A stretch of DNA of 64,000 nt from Candidatus Merdinaster equi (GTDB lineage Bacteria; Bacillota; Clostridia; Lachnospirales; Lachnospiraceae). Each line of letters opens with the position of its first letter. Position 1 is the stretch's first letter. The stretch spans positions 1 through 64,000 of the forward strand of contig JAGHUF010000011.1 in assembly GCA_018064935.1 (NCBI GenBank), in the 5' to 3' direction. Position numbers and translations under genes: made by a program. Positions 44,312 to 52,520 of the stretch are shown in pieces. Under the pieces are notes generated by a model, which saw only the letters and a list, made by a program, of their open reading frames with translations, was not told the DNA's origin and made no database searches.

Positions 44312-47043
44312 CAGGGATGAGCTGCGCGGCATGCCAAACAAGAGTTGAGAAGGCGGTCATGGCTGTAGACGGAGTGAGTAGCTGCGCGGTGAATCTTCTT
44401 ACTAATTCTATGGGCGTGGAAGGAAATGCCAGCCCAGATAAGATAATAAAGGCCGTGGAGACTGCAGGCTATGGGGCAAGTCTAAAAAATGCAAATGTGG
44501 CTGCAGGTTATGGAGATAGTCTTCAAAACGTAGGTGAGGCTGCAGGCTATGGAACTAGCCATAAAGGTGCAGATGAGGCTGAAGATATAGGTACAGATTC
44601 CGAGACGAAACAGCTTAAGAACAGGCTGATTGCCTCGGTTGTTCTGGTGATTCCGCTCGTATATGTTTCGATGGGAAACATGATGTGGGGATGGCCGATA
44701 CCGGAGTTTATGGCTAAGAATCATGTTGCCATAGGTATATATGAACTGCTTTTGTCCGGGCTGATCATGGTAATAAACCAAAAAGTTTTCGTCAGAGGAT
44801 TTAAGGGAGTGATCCATGGCTCGCCAAATATGGATACGCTTGTGGCACTTGGATGCGTGGCATCTTACTGCTACAGTTTGTATGCTCTTTTTGCGATGAC
44901 TGCGTGTGTGCAGGACGGAGATATGAACAGAGCCATGTATTTCATGGACCAGTTCTATTTTGAATCCGCAGCGATGATTCTGACCCTTATCACAGTGGGC
45001 AAAACGCTTGAAGCGAGGTCTAAGGGGAAAACTACCGATGCGCTGAAGGGACTTATGAAGCTGGCGCCGAAATCGGCTGTTCTACTTGTTGATGGTGTTG
45101 AAAAAACTGTTGATATTAGAGATGTAAAGCGTGGCGACAGATTTGTTGTAAAGTCTGGAGATAGCATACCGGTTGATGGAATTGTTATTGAGGGAGCGAG
45201 TGCTGTGAATGAGTCGGCGCTTACGGGTGAGAGCGTGCCTGTTGACAAGCTTCCAGGAGATAGTGTCTCTGCTGCTACAATCAACACATCTGGATATATG
45301 GTATGTGAGGCGACTGCCGTCGGTGAGGATACTACCCTTGCGGGAATAATCAGGCTCGTGAGCGATGCAGCAGCAACTAAAGCTCCGATTGCAAAAATAG
45401 CAGACAAGGTTTCAGGAATTTTTGTTCCATGTGTTCTTGGCATTGCGCTAATTACATTCCTGGTTTGGATTCTAGTAGGGGCTGACTTTGGGGATGCTCT
45501 TACCAGGGCAGTAGCGGTTCTGGTTATCAGCTGTCCATGTGCCCTTGGTCTTGCGACGCCTGTTGCAATTATGGTGGGTAATGGTGTCGCCGCCAAGGCT
45601 GGAATTCTATTCAAGACAGCTGCAGCGCTGGAGCAGACTGGAAGAACACAGATAATTGCCCTGGATAAGACTGGTACGATCACTACTGGAATAATGAAGG
45701 TAACAGATGTTATTCCTTCAACTGGAATGCCTCGCGAAGAGGTTTTGAGGGTTGCATATGGGCTTGAGAATAAGAGCGAACATCCGATAGCGAAAGCAAT
45801 ATGTGAATACGCTAAGGAAGAAGGTATTGAATGTGCTGAAGCGGAGGATTTTAAAGTTCTGCCCGGAAATGGTCTTTGCGGTGTTATTGATGGTGGTGAG
45901 ATAATAGGTGGAAGTGCCTCATATATAGAGGAACTGCTTGGTGGAACTGGTGCGTTGCCGGAAGGTGTTATTTCCGAACTATCAAGCCAGGGAAAAACGC
46001 CTGTTCTTTTTACAAAAGGCGGAAAAATTCTTGGATTAGTCGCTGTGTCTGATATAATTAAAAAGGACTCAGCAGAAGCAATAGAGCAGCTGAAGAAGCT
46101 TGGCATGTACGTTGTCATGCTCACTGGTGATAACAGGCTGACGGCAGAGGCTATTGCTAAGCAGGCAGGGGTTGATGACGTCGTTGCATCTGTTAAGCCG
46201 GATGGGAAAGAGAGTGTAATCCAAGAGCTTATGAAACATGGCAAGGTTGCCATGGTGGGTGATGGAATAAACGATGCGCCTGCGCTTACCAGAGCTGATC
46301 TTGGAATCGCAGTTGGAGCAGGAACGGATATAGCGATAGATTCGGCGGATGTTGTTCTGATGAAGAATAGTCTCATGGACGTTGCTGCCGCTATAAGGAT
46401 ATCCAGAGCGACACTTAGAAATATAAGAGAGAACCTGTTCTGGGCCTTTATTTACAATGTTATTGGAATACCGCTGGCAGCAGGTTGCTATGTGGCGTTG
46501 CTTGGCTGGTCACTCAATCCAATGTTTGGAGCAGCTGCAATGGGGTTGTCGAGCTTCTGCGTTGTGACTAATGCGCTTAGATTAAACCTTGTTAAACCAT
46601 ATAGCACTAAGCATGATTCGAGAAGAAACAGTCTGGCGATTAACTGCAGGGATGTAATGATGAAACTGCAGGGAAAAAAGGAAGATGCGCAGTGCTGTGG
46701 AGAAGACGAAATTGCGCGGTGCTGTGGAGAAAACGGAAATGCGCGGTGCTGTGAAGAAAACGGAAATGCGCGTTGTTGCGAAGAAACCGAAAATGCACAG
46801 TGCTGTGAAAAAATTATAGGAGGGGATGTATTAGAGATGAAAATAGCTGTTAAGGGAATGATGTGTGGACATTGCGAGATGCATGTAAAAAAAGCTCTTG
46901 AGTCGATTGAAGGAATAGAGAGCGCTACACCTTCACATGAGGAAGGCAGCGTTACAATCACAATGTCTAAAGAGGTTGATGAGGAACTTATCAAGGCAGC
47001 GATAGTTGAAGCTGGATATGATTACGCTGGCAAAATCGATTAA
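44293..47043 (+). CDS. copA: Copper-translocating P1B-type ATPase with N- and C-terminal HMA domains
   Basis: GMSCAACQTRVEKAV, SCPCALGLATPVAIMVG, DKTGTITTG, C-terminal GMMCGHCEMHVKKAL; repeat-bearing linkers at both ends. Confidence 0.95.
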   Translation: MEQYKVTGMSCAACQTRVEKAVMAVDGVSSCAVNLLTNSMGVEGNASPDKIIKAVETAGYGASLKNANVAAGYGDSLQNVGEAAGYGTSHKGADEAEDIGTDSETKQLKNRLIASVVLVIPLVYVSMGNMMWGWPIPEFMAKNHVAIGIYELLLSGLIMVINQKVFVRGFKGVIHGSPNMDTLVALGCVASYCYSLYALFAMTACVQDGDMNRAMYFMDQFYFESAAMILTLITVGKTLEARSKGKTTDALKGLMKLAPKSAVLLVDGVEKTVDIRDVKRGDRFVVKSGDSIPVDGIVIEGASAVNESALTGESVPVDKLPGDSVSAATINTSGYMVCEATAVGEDTTLAGIIRLVSDAAATKAPIAKIADKVSGIFVPCVLGIALITFLVWILVGADFGDALTRAVAVLVISCPCALGLATPVAIMVGNGVAAKAGILFKTAAALEQTGRTQIIALDKTGTITTGIMKVTDVIPSTGMPREEVLRVAYGLENKSEHPIAKAICEYAKEEGIECAEAEDFKVLPGNGLCGVIDGGEIIGGSASYIEELLGGTGALPEGVISELSSQGKTPVLFTKGGKILGLVAVSDIIKKDSAEAIEQLKKLGMYVVMLTGDNRLTAEAIAKQAGVDDVVASVKPDGKESVIQELMKHGKVAMVGDGINDAPALTRADLGIAVGAGTDIAIDSADVVLMKNSLMDVAAAIRISRATLRNIRENLFWAFIYNVIGIPLAAGCYVALLGWSLNPMFGAAAMGLSSFCVVTNALRLNLVKPYSTKHDSRRNSLAINCRDVMMKLQGKKEDAQCCGEDEIARCCGENGNARCCEENGNARCCEETENAQCCEKIIGGDVLEMKIAVKGMMCGHCEMHVKKALESIEGIESATPSHEEGSVTITMSKEVDEELIKAAIVEAGYDYAGKID
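44461..44577 (+). repeat. Three 39-bp in-frame tandem repeats (AGYGxS) in the copA N-terminal linker
   Basis: Units 44461-44499, 44500-44538, 44539-44577, each starting [AG]CTGCAGG[CT]TATGG. Confidence 0.85.
46687..46812 (+). repeat. 27-bp in-frame tandem repeat encoding CysCys 9-aa units in copA
   Basis: AQCCGEDEI / ARCCGENGN / ARCCEENGN / ARCCEETEN / AQCCEK. Confidence 0.9.
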
Positions 47044-47087
47044 ATGCTTTCTGTTGGGGGAATAGGAAGCTTGGCTAGAGAAAGGAA

Positions 47088-48380
47088 ATGGGGATTGAGA
47101 TGGAAGCAAAGCAGCTCATTATTAATATTGAGAATAAAGAATATGATGATACTCTTGTTGATGTATATGTGGATGAGAGCAAACTTGAATATCAAAGAAA
47201 ACGTTACGCTCAGACTATTGGTAAGTATATAGAAAACTTTGGAAATGATGACGTTCAGATTTATAGTGCGCCTGGCAGAAGCGAGGTTGGAGGAAATCAT
47301 ACTGATCATCAGCATGGAGAGATTCTGGCTGCGTCAATCAATAATGATGCAATTGCAATTGTTTCCAAAACAGAGGAGTCTGTCGTTAGGGTAGCGTCGG
47401 CTGAATATGGTCTTATCGAAGTGGATTTGGCTTGTCTGGCTATGGCTGAAGAAGAGAAGGGCACCACTATTAGCTTAATAAAAGGGGTGTTGCATAAGAT
47501 TGTAGAGAATGGACATAAAATTGGAGGATTTAATGCTTATATAACCAGTGATGTGCTTATTGGAGCAGGTTTGTCTTCGTCAGCTGCATATGAAACTCTC
47601 ATCGGAACTATTGCTTCCGGTCTGTACAACAATATGGATATAGATGCAGTTGAGATTGCGATTATAGGACAGTTCGCAGAGAATGTTTATTTTGGCAAAC
47701 CCTGCGGCCTTATGGATCAGATGGCTTGTTCAGTAGGTAATTTGGTGCATGTGGATTTTGCTGACCCAATGAAACCTGTTGTTGAGAAGGTGGAGCTGGA
47801 TCTAAATAAGCATGGATACAGTTTATGTATAACGGATACCAAAGGCTCTCATGCAGATCTTACAGGTGATTATGCTGCAGTGCCAGCAGAAATGAAATCT
47901 GTTGCGGCATATTTCGGGAAGGATGTACTTCTTGGATTGTCTATGGAGGATATTCTGAATAATATTGCCGATATTAGAGCTAAAGTAGGTGATAGAGGCG
48001 TGTTAAGAGCCCTGCACTTTATTTGCGAAAATGAGAGAGTAAGAAAAGAAGTAGACAGTCTGAAAAGTGAAGATATTGATAGATTCCTTCAGTTAGTGAC
48101 AGAATCAGGCAATTCTTCATACAAGTACCTTCAGAATGTATACACCAACTCAGATGTTCAGCATCAGAATGTTTCGATTGCCCTTGCTATTAGTGATAAT
48201 TATTTGGGAAAAGAAGGAGCCTGCAGAGTTCATGGTGGTGGATTCGCGGGTACCATCCAGGCATTTGTGAAAAATAGTGCTGTTGCTGAATACAAGAAAC
48301 TCATGGATTCAGTATTTGGTGAAGGAGCCTGTAGCGTTCTGAAAATCAGAAAATATGGTGGAATGCGAGTAATCGGGTAG
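47088..48380 (+). CDS. galK: Galactokinase
   Basis: YSAPGRSEVGGNHTDHQHGEILAASI; VLIGAGLSSSAAYETLIG; ACRVHGGGFAGTIQAF. Confidence 0.94.
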   Translation: MGIEMEAKQLIINIENKEYDDTLVDVYVDESKLEYQRKRYAQTIGKYIENFGNDDVQIYSAPGRSEVGGNHTDHQHGEILAASINNDAIAIVSKTEESVVRVASAEYGLIEVDLACLAMAEEEKGTTISLIKGVLHKIVENGHKIGGFNAYITSDVLIGAGLSSSAAYETLIGTIASGLYNNMDIDAVEIAIIGQFAENVYFGKPCGLMDQMACSVGNLVHVDFADPMKPVVEKVELDLNKHGYSLCITDTKGSHADLTGDYAAVPAEMKSVAAYFGKDVLLGLSMEDILNNIADIRAKVGDRGVLRALHFICENERVRKEVDSLKSEDIDRFLQLVTESGNSSYKYLQNVYTNSDVQHQNVSIALAISDNYLGKEGACRVHGGGFAGTIQAFVKNSAVAEYKKLMDSVFGEGACSVLKIRKYGGMRVIG

Positions 48381-48381
48381 A

Positions 48382-49128
48382 TTATTCTTCGTCCTTGGTA
48401 TCAGTGTCGTCCTCGGTATCAGCGTCGTCCTTGGAATCAGCATCGTCCTTGGAATCAGCATCGTCCTCGGTATCAGCATCGTCCTTGGTATCAGTGTCGT
48501 CCTTGGAGTCAGCGTCGTTCTTGGAATCAGCATCGTCCTTGGTGGCACCTGCATTTTGGGATTCATCCGTGTCATCGATATCATTTATATCTTCGATATA
48601 CTCTATATCATCAAAATCATCAACATCCTCGTCGTCTTCGTCGAGGATGTATTTTGTTTTTTTAGTACGACCTTTACCTTGCTTATTGGCCATATCCTGA
48701 AATAGGTCGGAAATAGACTCCCTGGAGTCGGCTTCGCTGGGCTCTTTCAATATCACTGGCCATAATAGGAGTGATAAAACAATAAAGCCTATTGCTGCAA
48801 AATACAGGTATAGGGAAGGTAGTCCAAATAATGAACATGCATTTAAATCACCGAGAAAAACAAGGAAAAATGAAGCGCCTGATAGTATATAAAGGAATCC
48901 GCTGACTCTGGAATACACCTTCATGGACGTTGGAGAGTATTTGTTATTCACGTGTCGGTAACCAACTAATTGACCTTTGAACAGCATGATAATACCTGCA
49001 ATGAAGATATAAACGCCGACAATTGCAGATATCCATGAAGAAATATCTGGTGCAGAATTAACTGGAATCGAAGATGCAGCTGTTACATCGGAAACAGATG
49101 AAAGAAAAATATTAAGGATAGTATTCAT
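48382..49128 (-). CDS. Membrane protein with DUF3784-like helices and an Asp-rich repetitive tail
   Basis: Four hydrophobic segments followed by ...DSKNDADSKDDTDTKDDADTEDDADSKDDADSKDDADTEDDTDTKDEE; family name is tentative. Confidence 0.65.
   Translation of the reverse strand: MNTILNIFLSSVSDVTAASSIPVNSAPDISSWISAIVGVYIFIAGIIMLFKGQLVGYRHVNNKYSPTSMKVYSRVSGFLYILSGASFFLVFLGDLNACSLFGLPSLYLYFAAIGFIVLSLLLWPVILKEPSEADSRESISDLFQDMANKQGKGRTKKTKYILDEDDEDVDDFDDIEYIEDINDIDDTDESQNAGATKDDADSKNDADSKDDTDTKDDADTEDDADSKDDADSKDDADTEDDTDTKDEE
48389..48550 (+). repeat. 18-bp tandem repeat array (8 full copies plus a degenerate one) in the 3' end of the minus-strand gene
   Basis: TCGTCCTTGGTATCAGTG-type units in register from 48389. 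Confidence 0.9.
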
Positions 49129-49272
49129 AAATACCCCACAAAAAAATGACTCAAAATTTGATTAACATGATTTCATATAGTATTATAGCAAATAAATATC
49201 CATTGAGAAATGGGAAACTGGTCAAAAAATGACGCATAAAATAAAAATAAAATTAACATACGAGGTGTTATT

Positions 49273-50781
49273 ATGAGAGAAAGCGGAATTTTATTCCCGA
49301 TATTTTCCTTGCCTTCGAGATATGGCATTGGCTGTATTTCAAAGGAAGCATATGGATTTGTTGATTTTCTGGAATCGGCAGGACAGGGTTTCTGGCAGAT
49401 TCTTCCGCTCGGACCAACAGGATTTGGAGATTCTCCTTATCAGCCATTTTCTGCCTTTGCAGGAAATCCATATTTCATTTCACCAGAAGCACTTATTGAT
49501 AAGGGACTTTTGTCTTATTCTGATGCTGATGGACTTGATTTTGGGCAGGATGAGCAGCATGTCGATTATGGGGCTTTATATAACAATCGATTTGCATTAC
49601 TTAAAACAGCGTTTAACAAATTCACAGAAAATGGTGGTGCTAAACTCAAGGAATACAAAGATTTTTGCAAGAAAGAGGCGTTCTGGCTTGAAGATTATTG
49701 CCTTTTTATGGCACTGAAAGATAAATACGAAGGCGCTTCCTGGCTGACATGGGATGATGATTATAGACTTAAAAAGGAGGATGCAATTAAAAAAGCTAAG
49801 AAGGAATTATCCGAAGCAATTGACTTTTATTGTTTCCAGCAGTTTGAGTTTGACCAGGAATGGAAGGCATTAAAAGAGTATGCAAATAAGATGAATATAA
49901 AGATAATAGGGGATATTCCCTTTTATGTATCACTCGATGGGGCTGATGCATGGTCACATCCTGAAGCATTTCAAATGGATGAGGATGTAAAACCAGCTGT
50001 GGTAGCAGGATGTCCGCCCGATGCTTTTTCGTCGACAGGACAGCTGTGGGGGAATCCGATATATGATTGGGAGAATCGTAAGGCTGGCGGTTATGAATGG
50101 TGGATGAAACGTCTCGAAAGAAGCTATGAGCTGGTAGATGTCGTTAGAATTGATCATTTTCACGGTTTTTCTGATTATTATGCTGTGCCGTATGAAGATA
50201 AAACTGCAGAAAAAGGTACAATGCATAAGGGTCCAGGAATGGATTTTTTCAATACTGTTAGAAAGGTATTTGGTGACCTGACTGATTTTAAGCTGATTGC
50301 TGAGGATCTTGGCACGGTTACAAAAGATAATCAGAAATTGCTGGAAGATAGCGGAATACCGGGGATGAAGGTTCTTCAGTATGCATTCACTAGCTGGGAT
50401 AGCTATTATATAACCCATAGACACGATAGACATTGCGTTGTATATACTGGAACACATGATAATACTCCTTCGAGAGCATGGATTGAAGAGATCGGCGATG
50501 GAGACAGAGATTTTGTAAGACGCTATATCAATTCGATGAATACTGATTATGGTGCATTCGTTTGGGATTTTATCAGAGAAGCTTATAGATCTGTAGCAGA
50601 TTTGTGCATTATTCCGCTTCAGGATTATCTTGTAACTGGAAAAGAAGCAAGGATAAATGCTCCTGGAACGGCTGAAGGAAACTGGCAGTGGAGGCTTAAA
50701 CCTAATTTTCTGTCAAATGAACTGGCTGGAAGCATAAGAAAACTTGCAGAGACCTATGGAAGAATTCCGAGGAATGAGTAA
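49273..50781 (+). CDS. malQ: 4-alpha-glucanotransferase (GH77)
   Basis: RESGILFPIFSLPSRYGIGCISKEAYGFVDFL; WQILPLGPTGFGDSPYQPFSAFAGNPY; VRIDHFHGF; LIAEDLGTVT; YTGTHDNTP. Confidence 0.96.
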   Translation: MRESGILFPIFSLPSRYGIGCISKEAYGFVDFLESAGQGFWQILPLGPTGFGDSPYQPFSAFAGNPYFISPEALIDKGLLSYSDADGLDFGQDEQHVDYGALYNNRFALLKTAFNKFTENGGAKLKEYKDFCKKEAFWLEDYCLFMALKDKYEGASWLTWDDDYRLKKEDAIKKAKKELSEAIDFYCFQQFEFDQEWKALKEYANKMNIKIIGDIPFYVSLDGADAWSHPEAFQMDEDVKPAVVAGCPPDAFSSTGQLWGNPIYDWENRKAGGYEWWMKRLERSYELVDVVRIDHFHGFSDYYAVPYEDKTAEKGTMHKGPGMDFFNTVRKVFGDLTDFKLIAEDLGTVTKDNQKLLEDSGIPGMKVLQYAFTSWDSYYITHRHDRHCVVYTGTHDNTPSRAWIEEIGDGDRDFVRRYINSMNTDYGAFVWDFIREAYRSVADLCIIPLQDYLVTGKEARINAPGTAEGNWQWRLKPNFLSNELAGSIRKLAETYGRIPRNE

Positions 50782-50832
50782 TTCTTAATTTGATTTATTG
50801 AGCGATTTTTGTTGAATGATAATAAGTAAAAG

Positions 50833-50868
50833 GCGATGTGTGACAGAAGTGTCACACATCGCTTTTTT
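50833..50868 (+). terminator. Intrinsic terminator after malQ
   Basis: GCGATGTGTGACA-GAAG-TGTCACACATCGC followed by TTTTTT; 13-bp perfect stem. Confidence 0.92.
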
Positions 50869-51041
50869 AGGTTTCGAAGAGAAGCTGGGTATAAATATGA
50901 CACTGAAAAAACAAAAATGACATTAAATAACACCCTGTATGTCATGTGCCTCAAAGGCTGAATAACAGGGGGGTTTTGCTAGAAAAAAGTTATACACATC
51001 ATTTTGCTAATGACAATTGTGTCATTAATCGCAAGGCTTGT

Positions 51042-52238
51042 TTACGTGAAGTATAGTCTGAACTTTATATAGTCTGACAGCTTATTTGCCATATACTCTC
51101 TGACTTCATCAGTTACATGGATTGCATCATCCATATATTTATCTGAGTTTTCTGCATGAAGTATATTGTCGTAGTAGCAGTCGAGATATGTTACATTATC
51201 ACGAATTGCAATATCATTTATTGCTGATACATAACCGGCTAGAGACTCATAGGAACGTCCCCAGGTTTCGAGATTATCTGGAGACTGCTCGTCTGCAGGT
51301 ATTCCTGTATAGTACAAATCGCCGGAAATCTTGGTGCCATCCTCGCTCGTGTAGAATCCGTAGGTTGGACTAACAACTACGAAGCGGATATGTGGATATT
51401 TGGTATGAATTGCTTCCATACCCAGAGTCAGGGCACCAGTAGTTGCTTCCTGTGAAGAAGGGTTGTAGATATTCTTTGTATTATGACCGCGGAGATAGTC
51501 GTTTGTTCCATAGCACAGGAAGATGATGTCGATATCGTTGAAGTCTATATGCTCGAGTGTGTCGAGCGATTTATCGAACTCTTCAGCTTCATAGATGTTG
51601 GCATATGTTTTGTAGTAATCCAGCATGGTATAATCGCCAGTCATTATACAGGTCGCTATCGAGATGAAGCTGAATACATCATCACAGGTATCAAGGGAAA
51701 GCTTCTCGGCATCTCTTGCGTATGAGGAGCCGCTAAAGCCACAGTTGTATACTGTAGCACCTGTATTGTCAGCAACCTGCTCGGCAATGCTTGTTTCTCC
51801 GTAGGTCAGGATGTCATCACCAAGGAAGAGTATGTATGTATCGTCATCGTCCCTGCCTGCGACCAGTTCTTTGTCAAAAGCAACGTAGTAATCCTGAGAA
51901 TCGCTGATTTCAACATCGATATCGCCAGTAGCTTCATAGTGATATTCTCTGGAAGAACATGCCCACAGACCAAATTTCAATCCAAATACGATTATGAGAA
52001 TCGCGATAATTCCGACTAGTCCAAGAAGAGGGAGGAGCACCATTAGTCGCTGCCTTTTGGCGTCGTAGGGCGCATCTCCTGTAGATTCTGAGACCATGAC
52101 ATCATCCTCACCATCGGCCGTAGTATTATTGACCGGATCTGGCGAATTGACATCTGTAAGGGTTTTGTTCATATCTGAATCTAAATCAGCTGAATTAATA
52201 TCTGTAATTGTCTTATTTTTATCTGAATCTGATTTCAT
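51042..52238 (-). CDS. SGNH/GDSL-type hydrolase, membrane-anchored
   Basis: One TM after a charged N-terminal tail; ILFLGDDILTYGETS, FLCYGTNDYLRG, DAIHVTDEVREYM resemble SGNH blocks. Start set to ATG 52238. Confidence 0.75.
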   Translation of the reverse strand: MKSDSDKNKTITDINSADLDSDMNKTLTDVNSPDPVNNTTADGEDDVMVSESTGDAPYDAKRQRLMVLLPLLGLVGIIAILIIVFGLKFGLWACSSREYHYEATGDIDVEISDSQDYYVAFDKELVAGRDDDDTYILFLGDDILTYGETSIAEQVADNTGATVYNCGFSGSSYARDAEKLSLDTCDDVFSFISIATCIMTGDYTMLDYYKTYANIYEAEEFDKSLDTLEHIDFNDIDIIFLCYGTNDYLRGHNTKNIYNPSSQEATTGALTLGMEAIHTKYPHIRFVVVSPTYGFYTSEDGTKISGDLYYTGIPADEQSPDNLETWGRSYESLAGYVSAINDIAIRDNVTYLDCYYDNILHAENSDKYMDDAIHVTDEVREYMANKLSDYIKFRLYFT

Positions 52239-52520
52239 AAATAATCCTCGTTTCTGAACAAATAAAAAAGCCATTTCTATGCTTGTGAATGTAAAACGTA
52301 TAGATGTCTTAATTTTACAATAAAAGTTGAGGGGTGTCTACTGGACGAACGCAATATATTGTGGATTGAAGGAGAAATAAGAGCGTTTTTTTCGTGACAG
52401 TTCCAATAGAGAAACTTCTATGATATAATATAGCAGCTATGAAAAACGCAGGCCATGAAAATAAAGGGTGGACTGTGGTTTTTCTGATGTTTGTACATGA
52501 GTATTATTTGGAGAATTAGC

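Noticed and set aside
44955-46376. 473-aa minus-strand ORF antisense to copA
   Set aside because: Low-complexity Ser/Thr/Pro/Ala translation that shadows a clearly coding P-type ATPase; no RBS or family features.
48389-48550. CRISPR array
   Set aside because: 18-bp units are contiguous without spacers and in frame with a CDS; no cas genes in the window.
48395-48700. 101-aa Ser-rich plus-strand ORF
   Set aside because: Complement of the 18-bp acidic-tail repeat; low-complexity artefact.
50880-51040. Possible riboswitch in the malQ-SGNH intergenic region
   Set aside because: GC-rich patch (CAGGGGGG) and short dyads only; no recognised aptamer core could be matched.
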